Shown: positions 27,613 to 35,538 of the stretch, piece by piece
Position numbering within the stretch: the first letter of the stretch is position 1
Layout of the letters: the number at the start of each line of letters is the position of its first letter
Origin: Rhodospirillales bacterium
GTDB taxonomy: Bacteria > Pseudomonadota > Alphaproteobacteria > Rhodospirillales > Casp-alpha2
Assembly (NCBI GenBank): GCA_017644185.1
Contig: JAEPMA010000011.1
Span: forward strand, 1-64,000
Direction of reading: 5' to 3'
Length of the DNA stretch: 64,000 nt
Notes under the pieces: generated by a model
What the model was told of the DNA's origin: nothing
The model's input: the letters and a program-made list of their open reading frames with translations, nothing else
Database searches by the model: none
Program-made: the position numbers and the translations under genes

Positions 27613-29112
27613 CTGTCGTAGATCCGCAACCACACCCGCCAGTTTCTCGATACCCCGGCGAATTTCGCGTGGTTCCAGCCCTGCATAACCGAACACCAGG
27701 CCGTTGCGGTCGGGTGGTCCGTAATAGAATTCGCTCAACGCATACAAGTTGATCCCCGCCCGTCCGGCCGCTTTTGCCACCTCGATATCGGCCAGGCCGC
27801 AATCGGGCTTGAGCATCGCCACCGTATGCATCCCGGCCTCGTCCGGTTCAATCTCCAGAACATCTCCCAATCGCTCGCGAACCATATCGACGAGGACCTC
27901 CTGGCGTTCCGCATACAGCAAACGCATCCGGCGGATGTGCGCGGCGAAGTGTCCGGTTTCGATGAATTCGGTCAGGACCGGCTGCATGACGATCGCGGTT
28001 TGATCGTCCAAAGACCTGCGGATACGAATGATCGGGTCGGCCATCGCCGAGGGAACCACCAGATACCCAAGCCGAATCGCCGGAAACATCACTTTTGAAA
28101 ACGTGCCCGCGTATATCACCCGTCCGGCACTGTCGAGCCCCTGCAGCGCCGAAAGCGGCCTGCCGGAATAACGATATTCACTGTCGTAGTCATCTTCCAA
28201 AATCCACGATCCGCTCTCGCGTGCCCAATCCAAAAGCTCGAGACGCCGCTTGAGGCTCATGACCGGGCCCAGCGGATACTGGTGCGACGGTGTCACCACC
28301 GCCATCCGTGCATCGGGCGCGCGCTTGATGCCCTCGGAGACGACCATCCCTTCTTTATCGACCGGTAACGGCACCAGTTCCGTTTGTGTCGCCGTAAGTA
28401 CGCCCCGGATACCGGCATAACCGGGATCTTCGATCCAGGCCTTGTCACCCGGATCCAAAAGGGCGCGGGCCGCAAGATCGATCGCCTGCTGAGCGCCGGC
28501 AGTGACGATCACCTGTTCGGGGTTGCAGACCAGCCCCCTGACCGCGCGCAGATAGTCCGCGATCGCAACGCGCAACGGCATGTACCCTGCCGGGTCGCCG
28601 TAAGAGACAAGCTGACGTGGCGGGTTGCGCCAGAATTTGGCGACCATGCGGCTCCACTGTGACCAGGGGAAGCGCTCGATTTCCGGAAGCCCTGGGCGGA
28701 ACTCCCCCTTGGTGGCTGCCCGATGGGCCCTGGGTTTGGCTTTTAAAAGAGCGCGCCCTTTTTCGGAAAGCTCGGCAATCGGGTCCGTGCTCGTCTCGTG
28801 CCTCGCGTCCGCCGCCGTCCGGGCCGCCAATACGTCCTCGGGAAGAACCCGGGAAACCCGCGTTCCCGAACCCACTTGCCCTTCGGTGTAGCCTTCCGCG
28901 AAAAGCTGATCGTATGCGGCAAGCACCGTATTCCGCGATACGCCGAGTTCGTCGGCCAGCGCCCGGCTCGACGGCAGGCGCCGGCCCGGTGCAAGCCGTC
29001 CCCCCAAAATGGCGTCCCGGATCTGGTCATAGACCTGCCGATGCATTGGGGCGTCGTTGTCGCGGTCGACGGCGACCATCAACAAGGGGGCGTGGTCAGA
29101 TACCTGTGGCAT
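27601..29112 (-). CDS. MocR/PdxR-type regulator (GntR helix-turn-helix plus aminotransferase-like domain)
   Basis: A chimeric regulator of about 503 residues. A GntR winged helix lies at about 20-85 (QVYDQIRDAILGGRLAPGRRLPSSRALADELGVSRNTV). A fold-type I aminotransferase-like domain occupies 120-500, with the PLP lysine in YAGTFSKVMFPAIRLGYLVVP. The start at 29112 is chosen because TTGGAGAG precedes it; an upstream frame extension lacks one and would cross the operator repeats. Such proteins sense PLP or a PLP-amino acid adduct. It is divergent from a GNAT gene 100 bp away, the usual MocR arrangement. Its last codons and stop fall in repeat R1. Confidence 0.88.
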   Translation of the reverse strand: MPQVSDHAPLLMVAVDRDNDAPMHRQVYDQIRDAILGGRLAPGRRLPSSRALADELGVSRNTVLAAYDQLFAEGYTEGQVGSGTRVSRVLPEDVLAARTAADARHETSTDPIAELSEKGRALLKAKPRAHRAATKGEFRPGLPEIERFPWSQWSRMVAKFWRNPPRQLVSYGDPAGYMPLRVAIADYLRAVRGLVCNPEQVIVTAGAQQAIDLAARALLDPGDKAWIEDPGYAGIRGVLTATQTELVPLPVDKEGMVVSEGIKRAPDARMAVVTPSHQYPLGPVMSLKRRLELLDWARESGSWILEDDYDSEYRYSGRPLSALQGLDSAGRVIYAGTFSKVMFPAIRLGYLVVPSAMADPIIRIRRSLDDQTAIVMQPVLTEFIETGHFAAHIRRMRLLYAERQEVLVDMVRERLGDVLEIEPDEAGMHTVAMLKPDCGLADIEVAKAAGRAGINLYALSEFYYGPPDRNGLVFGYAGLEPREIRRGIEKLAGVVADLRQPSP

Positions 29113-29125
29113 GTACTCTCCAATT

Positions 29126-29154
29126 GGTACTGTTATTTTTACCATTAAGGTACT
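29126..29154. promoter_or_regulatory. Direct repeats, candidate MocR operator
   Basis: GGTACT occurs at 29126-29131 and 29149-29154, 23 bp apart and on the same face of the helix, in the 100-bp gap between the MocR and GNAT genes. MocR-family proteins such as GabR and PdxR bind direct repeats in divergent promoters. The sites lie just upstream of the MocR ribosome site, consistent with autoregulation. Confidence 0.5.
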
Positions 29155-29212
29155 TTTGAAAAGACCACTGAGCGGCAATGATCTTATGCATCGACGGAAC
29201 AGGAGCCGACTA

Positions 29213-29656
29213 ATGCCGATCACCATCCGCCCCCTCACTGCAGACGACTTCGATCGTTGGAAAATTCTGTGGCACGGATATCTGACGTTCTATCGCCACC
29301 CGGTCACGGACGCGCAGACCAAAGAACTGTGGGATCGCTTGATGTCAGGAGACGAACTTTTCTGCTTGGTCGCCTGCAACGGCGCGGACGAGGTCATCGG
29401 TATCGTGCAGTATCTTTTTCAACCGACCACATGGACGGTACGCGACAAGTGTTATCTTCAGGACTTGTTCGTCGACCCGGACGCACGGATTGGCGGCGCC
29501 GGACGCGCACTGATCGAAGCGGTTTATGAAAAAGCCACGGCAGCCGGCGCGTCTGAGGTCTACTGGAATACGCAACACTTCAACAGCATCGCCCGCGTGC
29601 TCTACGACCGGGTCGGTGAACTGACGCCGTTCATCAAGTACCGGAAGATGCTGTAG
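29213..29656 (+). CDS. GNAT family N-acetyltransferase
   Basis: A 147-residue acetyltransferase. The start at 29213 has AGGAG seven bases upstream. The acetyl-CoA loop is in YLQDLFVDPDARIGGAGRALIEAVYEKA, a slightly divergent form of the R/Q-x-x-G-x-G/A motif. VYWNTQHFNSIARVLYDRVG is the usual strand-helix following it. It is divergent from the MocR regulator and probably its target. Substrate unknown; amines or amino acids are typical. Confidence 0.82.
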   Translation: MPITIRPLTADDFDRWKILWHGYLTFYRHPVTDAQTKELWDRLMSGDELFCLVACNGADEVIGIVQYLFQPTTWTVRDKCYLQDLFVDPDARIGGAGRALIEAVYEKATAAGASEVYWNTQHFNSIARVLYDRVGELTPFIKYRKML

Positions 29657-29658
29657 CC

Positions 29659-29680
29659 GCTGGTATCACGTGATACCAGC
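29659..29680. repeat. Perfect 22-bp palindrome after the GNAT gene
   Basis: Two 11-base arms, GCTGGTATCAC and its exact complement, meet with no spacer, beginning 3 bp after the GNAT stop codon. As RNA it would form a hairpin with a tight loop; as DNA it is a two-fold symmetric site. No T-run follows. Confidence 0.6.
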
Positions 29681-29765
29681 CCCTCACCCTCCCACCTGCT
29701 GACGCACGCGGGCCCCTCCCTCTCCCCCTGGGAGAGGGTGGCGAGCATCGCGAGCCGGGTGAGGG
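29681..29765. repeat. Palindromic intergenic repeat R2
   Basis: Outer arms CCCTCACCC (29681) and GGGTGAGGG (29757) enclose CCCTCTCCC/GGGAGAGGG. The reverse complement of its left part matches the left part of repeat R4 at 53411. The right part (GGGAGAGGGTGG to CCGGGTGAGGG) matches the right part of R3 at 34157. It lies in the tail-to-tail junction of the GNAT gene and meaB. Confidence 0.7.
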
Positions 29766-29767
29766 CT

Positions 29768-30718
29768 TCAGATATTCTTTAAAAGCTCTTCCGCCGCCTG
29801 CCGCGGGGACAACGCGCCGCTCAAAGTCCCTTCGACCGCGGCATCGAGGGCATCACCCTCACCGATCCGCTGACGCAGCAGGTCCTCGGCGGTCTTGAGA
29901 ATCCGGGTTTCGAGGATGCGGCGTTTGCGGATCGCACCCTCGCCGCTCTCGATCAGATGCGTGCGGTGCTTCTCGAGCGTGTCGACAAGGTCGTCGATCC
30001 CAAGGTTGGTCTCGGCAGAGGTCCGCAAAACGGGCACCTCCCATCCGTAGCGGTTGCGGACCGTTGAGCCCAGATGCAGCATCGCCTTCAGATCGGCAAC
30101 AGTGCGGCTGGATTCATCCTTGTCGCATTTCGAAACGACATGCACGTCGGCGATTTCCAGCACCCCCGCCTTGATCGCCTGAATACCGTCCCCCAGACCG
30201 GGCGCCGAAACGACCAATACCGTCTGCGCCGCTTCGGCGATGTCGACCTCGTCCTGGCCGACGCCGACGGTTTCGATCAAGACGACGTCAAAGCCCGCCG
30301 CGTCCAGAACATCGACGGTATCGAGCGCGGCCCGCGCCAACCCGCCAAGCGCGCCCCGTGTCGCGAGCGAACGGATGAACACCCCTTCGTCCGTCGAGAG
30401 ATCGCTCATCCTCACCCGATCACCCAGGATCGCACCGCCTGAATACGGGCTCGACGGATCGACGGCGACGATCCCGACCGTCTTGCCGCGTGCACGGATG
30501 GCCTTGGCCATGGCGTGTACAAGTGTCGATTTGCCGGACCCGGGCACCCCCGTTAAGCCGATCACGTGCGCCCGGCCTGCGTTTTTATGGACTTCCGCCA
30601 TGATCGGGGCGACGTCTGCGGGCCGTCCCTCGACCCTCGACATCAGTCTCGCGATGGCGCGGGTTTCGCCGGCGAGCACCCGGCTCAGGATATCGTCGTT
30701 GCCATCCACGTCAGCCAA
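29768..30718 (-). CDS. meaB: Methylmalonyl-CoA mutase-associated GTPase MeaB
   Basis: A 316-residue G3E-family GTPase that protects B12-dependent acyl-CoA mutases and gates their cofactor loading. Walker A GVPGSGKSTLVHAM is near residue 58. The block VGIVAVDPSSPYSGGAILGDRVRM, the LIETVGVGQDEVDIAEAA switch and SKCDK (guanine specificity) are typical of MeaB/ArgK. No mutase gene lies in this window, so the client is elsewhere. It overlaps the upstream alpha/beta hydrolase gene by 8 bp. Confidence 0.92.
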   Translation of the reverse strand: MADVDGNDDILSRVLAGETRAIARLMSRVEGRPADVAPIMAEVHKNAGRAHVIGLTGVPGSGKSTLVHAMAKAIRARGKTVGIVAVDPSSPYSGGAILGDRVRMSDLSTDEGVFIRSLATRGALGGLARAALDTVDVLDAAGFDVVLIETVGVGQDEVDIAEAAQTVLVVSAPGLGDGIQAIKAGVLEIADVHVVSKCDKDESSRTVADLKAMLHLGSTVRNRYGWEVPVLRTSAETNLGIDDLVDTLEKHRTHLIESGEGAIRKRRILETRILKTAEDLLRQRIGEGDALDAAVEGTLSGALSPRQAAEELLKNI

Positions 30719-31409
30719 GCTCCAGCCAGGTCTTCATGGCGGCGGTCACGTCGTCGGGTTTTTCGAGGGTCGGAAGGTGGCCGCTGCCCGGCACCTTGAC
30801 CAAGGTTGCCCCCTGGACCAGTTCGGCCATTTCATCGTGAAGGCTGGGCGGGGTCAGGGCATCCTCGGCACCGCACAGGATCAAGGTCGGACAGGTCACC
30901 TTCGATAAACTGTCGGTGCTGTCGACACGGCCGATGATCGCGGTCTGTTCGCGGATGTAGGCTTCGGGGCCGACGTTCATGGCAGAGGAACGGATTTTCG
31001 CCATCAGCTCGGTATCAGAAAGGCGCGACGGGTGGACGAAGCTCTGGAAATGCTCCTCGATCACGTTTTCGAAGGCCCCGCCCTTGACCCGCTCGATCAG
31101 ATTCCGGCGGATCTCGATCCGCTCCGGCGTGTCGGCATAGGGGGACGTGTCGAACAATCCCAGATGCGTGACCCGCTCACCCACCTGTCGCATGACTTCC
31201 ATCGCGGTGTAGCCGCCCATCGAAAGGCCGCAGACGGCAAAGGTTTCGGGCATTCTAGCGATCGCGCGGGACGCCATGCCGGCGATGGTGTCGTCCTGTG
31301 TCATGTCAGCGATGACGACGTCGCAGTCCCCAGCGAGCGCCTCGGCCTGGGCGGCCCATAATTGGTCGTCGCAAAGCAGGCCCGGCAAAAGCAGTAATGG
31401 TGTTGTCAT
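30711..31409 (-). CDS. Alpha/beta hydrolase
   Basis: A 232-residue alpha/beta hydrolase. The nucleophile elbow GLSMGGYTAMEV is near residue 82, the acid is probably in LILCGAEDALTPP, and the late histidine is in VPGSGHLPTLEKPDDV. No signal peptide is present. It overlaps meaB by 8 bp and probably shares its message. The substrate cannot be deduced; small esters or lactones are typical. Confidence 0.82.
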   Translation of the reverse strand: MTTPLLLLPGLLCDDQLWAAQAEALAGDCDVVIADMTQDDTIAGMASRAIARMPETFAVCGLSMGGYTAMEVMRQVGERVTHLGLFDTSPYADTPERIEIRRNLIERVKGGAFENVIEEHFQSFVHPSRLSDTELMAKIRSSAMNVGPEAYIREQTAIIGRVDSTDSLSKVTCPTLILCGAEDALTPPSLHDEMAELVQGATLVKVPGSGHLPTLEKPDDVTAAMKTWLELG

Positions 31410-31573
31410 GAACAGACGTTAGAACACGGGAAACCTTTGGGAAAGCCCGGAAGTTATTGACTTAACGCGCTGAAACCATACACTCCGGGCCAACAACAAC
31501 GCTACATGCGAGATGCATCGATTTACGGACGTGCTGCGGTTTGCAGCGGCATCTCAGGAAAAAACGCTTCCAT

Positions 31574-33049
31574 ATGAAATTTACCGATCTCGGTCTTAGC
31601 GACGAAGTCCTCCGCGCCATTCACGAAGCTGGCTACGAGGAACCGACACCGATCCAGGAAAAAGCCATCCCCGTCGTCATGATGGGACGTGACGTTTTGG
31701 GTTGTGCACAAACAGGCACCGGCAAGACGGCATCGTTCACGCTGCCGATGATCGATATCCTGGCGGCTGGCCGCGCCAAGGCGCGCATGCCCCGTTCCCT
31801 CATCCTCGAGCCGACGCGCGAACTGGCCGCACAGGTCGCCGACAACTTCGAGATATATGGAAAGTACCATAAGCTCTCTAAAGCCCTTCTGATCGGCGGC
31901 TCGTCGATGGAAGAACAGCTCAAGGTATTGAACCGGGGGGTCGACGTTCTGATCGCGACGCCGGGCCGCTTGCTCGATGTGTTCGACCGCGGGCACCTTC
32001 TGATGAACGACGTGAAGGTGTTGGTGATCGACGAAGCCGACCGCATGCTCGACATGGGCTTTATTCCCGATGTCGAGAAAATCGTCAGTCTGCTCTCGCC
32101 GATGCGCACCACCCTTCTGTTCTCTGCCACGATGCCGAAGGAAATTCGCCGCCTCGCCGACAAGTTCCTGTCCAACCCGAAAGAGATTTCGGTGTCCGCC
32201 CCAGCGTCGACCGCCGATACGATCACACAGGGCTTGATGAAGCTGAAGTCCGCTGGACGTGCGCCGGGCGCTGCCCAGAAGGTCAAGCGTGATGCACTCA
32301 GAAAACTGATCCGCGCCCAGGACAATCTCACCAACGCACTCGTGTTCTGCAACCGCAAGCGCGACGTGGACGTTGTCTATCGCTCTTTGGAAAAACACGG
32401 CTTCTCGGCAGCACGGTTGCACGGGGATATGGTGCAGTCGGTCCGCATGGATACCCTCGATAAATTCAAGAAAAACGACGTGACGATCCTCGTCTGCTCC
32501 GACGTCGCGGCGCGTGGCCTCGATATCTCGACGGTCAGCCATGTCTTCAACTTCGACGTGCCGACCCACGCCGAAGATTACGTCCACCGCATCGGCCGTA
32601 CAGGCCGCGCCGGGCGTAAGGGTGCGGCGTTCACGTTGATGATGCCGGAAGAGAAAAAGTATCTCGACGGGATTGAGAGACTGATCGGGAAACCGATCCC
32701 GGTGATGGATGACAGCGATGCGCCGGAACAACCGGCGGCAGAAGAAAAGCACGAGGCGAAATCGGACGAGAAACCCAAACGCTCGCGCTCGCGCGGTGGC
32801 CGGGGTAAATCCGATAAGCCCGCCGAAGACAAAGCGGCGAAAGATGCGTCGGGCGACGACAAAAAGCAGGACAAGGCGCCTGAAAAGGAAGCGCGAGGCG
32901 GCAGGGACGACTCGAAATCTCGATCGAACAGCCGTTCAAATCGAAAGTCGTCCAAAAATGAAGACGCCAACAACGACACTTCGGACGCTTTCGGGGAACA
33001 CACCCCGGCATTCCTCAGGAAAGAAGTCTCGCTCGGCAAGAGCAGCTAA
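31574..33049 (+). CDS. DEAD-box RNA helicase (RhlE-like)
   Basis: An ATP-dependent RNA helicase of about 491 residues, starting at MKFTDLGLSDEV; the in-frame extension to 31541 is not supported. The Q motif is PTPIQEKAIP, motif I AQTGTGKT, motif II VIDEADRMLDMGF, motif III FSATMP, and motifs V-VI ARGLDISTVSHVFNFD and HRIGRTGRAGRKG. From about residue 375 the tail is a highly charged Lys/Arg/Ser/Asp low-complexity region, typical of RhlE-type helicases acting on ribosome assembly or RNA decay. A 22-bp gap separates it from the threonine aldolase gene. Confidence 0.92.
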   Translation: MKFTDLGLSDEVLRAIHEAGYEEPTPIQEKAIPVVMMGRDVLGCAQTGTGKTASFTLPMIDILAAGRAKARMPRSLILEPTRELAAQVADNFEIYGKYHKLSKALLIGGSSMEEQLKVLNRGVDVLIATPGRLLDVFDRGHLLMNDVKVLVIDEADRMLDMGFIPDVEKIVSLLSPMRTTLLFSATMPKEIRRLADKFLSNPKEISVSAPASTADTITQGLMKLKSAGRAPGAAQKVKRDALRKLIRAQDNLTNALVFCNRKRDVDVVYRSLEKHGFSAARLHGDMVQSVRMDTLDKFKKNDVTILVCSDVAARGLDISTVSHVFNFDVPTHAEDYVHRIGRTGRAGRKGAAFTLMMPEEKKYLDGIERLIGKPIPVMDDSDAPEQPAAEEKHEAKSDEKPKRSRSRGGRGKSDKPAEDKAAKDASGDDKKQDKAPEKEARGGRDDSKSRSNSRSNRKSSKNEDANNDTSDAFGEHTPAFLRKEVSLGKSS

Positions 33050-33071
33050 CTCATAAAACAGGGATCAGGAC

Positions 33072-34154
33072 ATGAAGGTCGATCTGCTTGGTAATGCCCG
33101 CAAAGCCGCGGAAATCGCGGGCAAGCTCAAGGTCGATCTCTACTCCGATACGAATTCCAAACCCACTACCGGCATGCGCAAGGCGATGGCCGAGGCCGAA
33201 TGCGGCAACGAACAGGCGCTCGAGGATCCGAACACCAATCGTTTACAGGAACGCGTCGCTGAGCTTCTTGGGAAGGAAGCGGCCGTGTTCCTGCCGTCGG
33301 GCACGATGTGCAATGAAATCGCCTATCGCGTCTGGGCGCGCCAGGGCGATGCCATCGTCATGGACAAGACGGGACACGCCCTCCTTTATGAAACCGGTGG
33401 GCCGGCAGCGCTTTCAGGGCTGATGATCACCACCATCGACAGTCCTCAGGGGATTTTCGGCGCCGAAGATGTGCGCGCCGCGGTGGCCAATCCGGGCCGT
33501 CACTCCCCCCGCCCCAAGATCGTCAATATCGAGAACACCTCCAACCTCGGCGGTGGCCGGATATGGCCCATCGCGACGATTGCCGAAGTCGCCGAGACGG
33601 CGCACGAACTCGATATGGTGGCGCACATGGATGGTGCCCGGTTGATGAATGCGGTCGTCGAGAGCAATTCCAGGGCGAGCGATTTCACCCAATACGTCGA
33701 CAGCGTCTGGATCGATTTCTCGAAGGGGCTCGGTTGCCCGATCGGCGGTGTTCTTGCGGGGCCGGCCGATTTCATCAACGAGGCGTTCCGAATCAAGCAT
33801 CAGTTCGGTGGCGCGCTCCGCCAGTCGGGGCTCGTGACGTCGGCGTGCAATTACGCGCTTGATCACCATGTCGACCGTTTGAAGGACGATCACGAAAACG
33901 CCCGCACCCTTCACGCCGGTTTGAGGGAAATGAAGGGCGTGACGGTTCAGAACGATGTCTGCGAGACCAATCTCGTGTTCTTCGACGTCGGGGGCACAGG
34001 CATCAACGCCCGCGACATCGCGGCACAGCTTCTTGAACGCGACATCCGCATCGGCGCGCAGACCGAAACCCGCATGCGCGCGGTCACCCATCTCGGTGTC
34101 TCCGCCGACGACATTCAACTCACGTTGTCGGCGTTGCGGGAAATTCTGGGTTAA
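33072..34154 (+). CDS. ltaE: L-threonine aldolase (low specificity)
   Basis: A 360-residue PLP enzyme cleaving L-threonine or L-allo-threonine to glycine and acetaldehyde. The N-terminal DLYSDTNSKPTTGMRKAMAEAECGNEQALEDPNTNRL block is the family signature. The PLP lysine is in WIDFSKGLGCPIGGVLAG, and AHMDGARLMNAVVE precedes it. AGGGATCAGGAC precedes the ATG. It is co-directional with the helicase and probably co-transcribed, but functionally unrelated to it. Confidence 0.9.
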   Translation: MKVDLLGNARKAAEIAGKLKVDLYSDTNSKPTTGMRKAMAEAECGNEQALEDPNTNRLQERVAELLGKEAAVFLPSGTMCNEIAYRVWARQGDAIVMDKTGHALLYETGGPAALSGLMITTIDSPQGIFGAEDVRAAVANPGRHSPRPKIVNIENTSNLGGGRIWPIATIAEVAETAHELDMVAHMDGARLMNAVVESNSRASDFTQYVDSVWIDFSKGLGCPIGGVLAGPADFINEAFRIKHQFGGALRQSGLVTSACNYALDHHVDRLKDDHENARTLHAGLREMKGVTVQNDVCETNLVFFDVGGTGINARDIAAQLLERDIRIGAQTETRMRAVTHLGVSADDIQLTLSALREILG

Positions 34155-34156
34155 GC

Positions 34157-34251
34157 CCCCTCATCCTGTCCTTCTCCCTGAGGGAGAAGGAACCCTACAG
34201 AATTATCCCCTCTCCCTCGGGAGAGGGTGGTGCGAAGCACCGGGTGAGGGG
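34157..34251. repeat. Palindromic intergenic repeat R3
   Basis: Outer arms CCCCTCATCC and GGGTGAGGGG enclose two internal hairpins: CCTTCTCCC/GGGAGAAGG and CCTCTCCC/GGGAGAGG. The left half shares CCCCTCATCCTGTCCTTCTC with repeat R4. The element fills the whole junction between ltaE and the convergent thioredoxin gene, so it may also act as a bidirectional terminator. Confidence 0.7.
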
Positions 34252-34252
34252 C

Positions 34253-34843
34253 TCACCAAACCTCAGGCTTCTTGCCCTCTGCTTCCAGCCGTTTGAACTT
34301 GTCCTGTAAAAAGCGCTGGAAGACCTGGTCCTTATACTTCCCCTGCTCGACGAATTCGAACATCGACAGGAAATGGAAGGGTTTGAAGTAACCCGGCATG
34401 CGGGCGACTTCTGTGTCGCCTTTTTCAATCTCGTCGGGGGTCGGTAAAAACACCACGGTCGGCGTGAAGTTGACCCGCCAACGGCGCATCAGATCTCGCT
34501 CTTCCATCGCCTTGCCGTCGATGTCGGTGACTTCACGGGCCCCCCACATGTTCAGCTGGATGACGTTGAAATTCGCTTTGATGAAGTCGGTGATCTCCGG
34601 CTTCGCCAGATTGACCTCGTGCATCTCTTTACAATACGGGCAACCCTTCTGTTCGATGAAAACGGCGACACGCTTTCCTTCGGCGTGCGCATCCTCGACG
34701 TCTTCCTTCAGGATCAGAAAGCTGTCCGTGAACCACGGTTGTACGTGCAGCCCACCCTCATTCAAAATCGTGGCGTGGGCTGCGGGCACGATTGAAATGA
34801 TAAATGCAACGGCAGCGCTAAAACGCAAAAGATAGTGCAGCAT
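34253..34843 (-). CDS. Secreted thioredoxin-fold protein (SoxW-like)
   Basis: A thioredoxin-like protein of about 196 residues. The ATG at 34843 has GGGAGGG upstream and opens a signal peptide (LRFSAAVAFIISIVPAAHA). The redox motif is EQKGCPYCKEMHE near residue 66, with the cis-proline in FTPTVVFL. The pattern resembles SoxW, a periplasmic thioredoxin, but no sox genes are present. It lies 22 bp downstream of a TetR gene and probably belongs to the same operon. Confidence 0.82.
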   Translation of the reverse strand: MLHYLLRFSAAVAFIISIVPAAHATILNEGGLHVQPWFTDSFLILKEDVEDAHAEGKRVAVFIEQKGCPYCKEMHEVNLAKPEITDFIKANFNVIQLNMWGAREVTDIDGKAMEERDLMRRWRVNFTPTVVFLPTPDEIEKGDTEVARMPGYFKPFHFLSMFEFVEQGKYKDQVFQRFLQDKFKRLEAEGKKPEVW

Positions 34844-34865
34844 CGTTCCCTCCCGGCTTGAAGCC

Positions 34866-35447
34866 TCAGGCGAGCGCATTAACCGTTATATCGACCACAT
34901 CGTTGAGCTTGTCGGTCGAGGCATGCGCCTTCCCCATGACGAGAATACCATTCAGGCTCGAAACAAGGAACCTCGCCATCGAGCGCGGGTCGTGGCGCGT
35001 CGAGATATCCCCCTCCCGCTGGCCCCGCTGAACCAGTTCAAAGAACGCCTCCTCCATCATGTCGAGCCCCTTTTCGACGCGTTCGCCAGCTTCCGTGTCG
35101 CGCACCGAGACCTCGACTGCGCAGTTGTTCAGATAACAACCTCTTCGGCTGTTGGGCTCGGCCATGCGCTGCACTGCGCGGTGAAACAATGCCTTGATGA
35201 CTTTCACCGCCGGCGCATCGATGTGCGCGGCCCCGGAAATCTGCGTCGTCACGGTGCGGATGTAATGCTCGATGGTCGACAAGAACAGGTCGTGCTTCGA
35301 CCCGAACGTCTCGTACATCGAGGATTTGGATATCCCCATCGCGCCGGTCAGATCGCCAAGTGACGTCGCTTTATAGCCGTTCGACCAGAACACGTTCATG
35401 GCGCTCGCCAATGCTTGATCGACGTCGAATTCCTTGGGTCGGGCCAT
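34866..35447 (-). CDS. TetR/AcrR family regulator
   Basis: A 193-residue repressor. The N-terminal helix-turn-helix (about 8-55) reads ALASAMNVFWSNGYKATSLGDLTGAMGISKSSMYETFGSK. The ligand domain contains SRRGCYLNNCAVEVS, a family position where most relatives have one Cys; here two lie five residues apart. GAGGAG precedes the ATG. A 28-bp dyad ending 22 bp upstream of the start is its likely operator. Coupling to a periplasmic thioredoxin gene hints at a thiol or electrophile response; that is inference. Confidence 0.85.
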   Translation of the reverse strand: MARPKEFDVDQALASAMNVFWSNGYKATSLGDLTGAMGISKSSMYETFGSKHDLFLSTIEHYIRTVTTQISGAAHIDAPAVKVIKALFHRAVQRMAEPNSRRGCYLNNCAVEVSVRDTEAGERVEKGLDMMEEAFFELVQRGQREGDISTRHDPRSMARFLVSSLNGILVMGKAHASTDKLNDVVDITVNALA

Positions 35448-35468
35448 GGGTCACTCCTCGCGCAAATG

Positions 35469-35496
35469 ATATTCTGAACCATTCCGTCCAGAATAT
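35469..35496. promoter_or_regulatory. TetR-type operator
   Basis: Arms ATATTCTG (35469-35476) and CAGAATAT (35489-35496) form a perfect 8-bp inverted repeat around 12 bases. It extends to 11-bp arms with one mismatch (ATTCTGAAC against ATTCTGGAC). Its location directly upstream of the tetR start suggests autorepression of tetR and the thioredoxin gene. Confidence 0.65.
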
Positions 35497-35538
35497 AGCG
35501 CGCGAATCATAACAAGGTCTTAGCGGTAAATCGAATTC

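Noticed and set aside
31523-32752. A 409-codon frame antisense to the DEAD-box helicase gene.
   Set aside because: Shadow frame with no recognisable domain; the helicase motifs on the plus strand are unambiguous.
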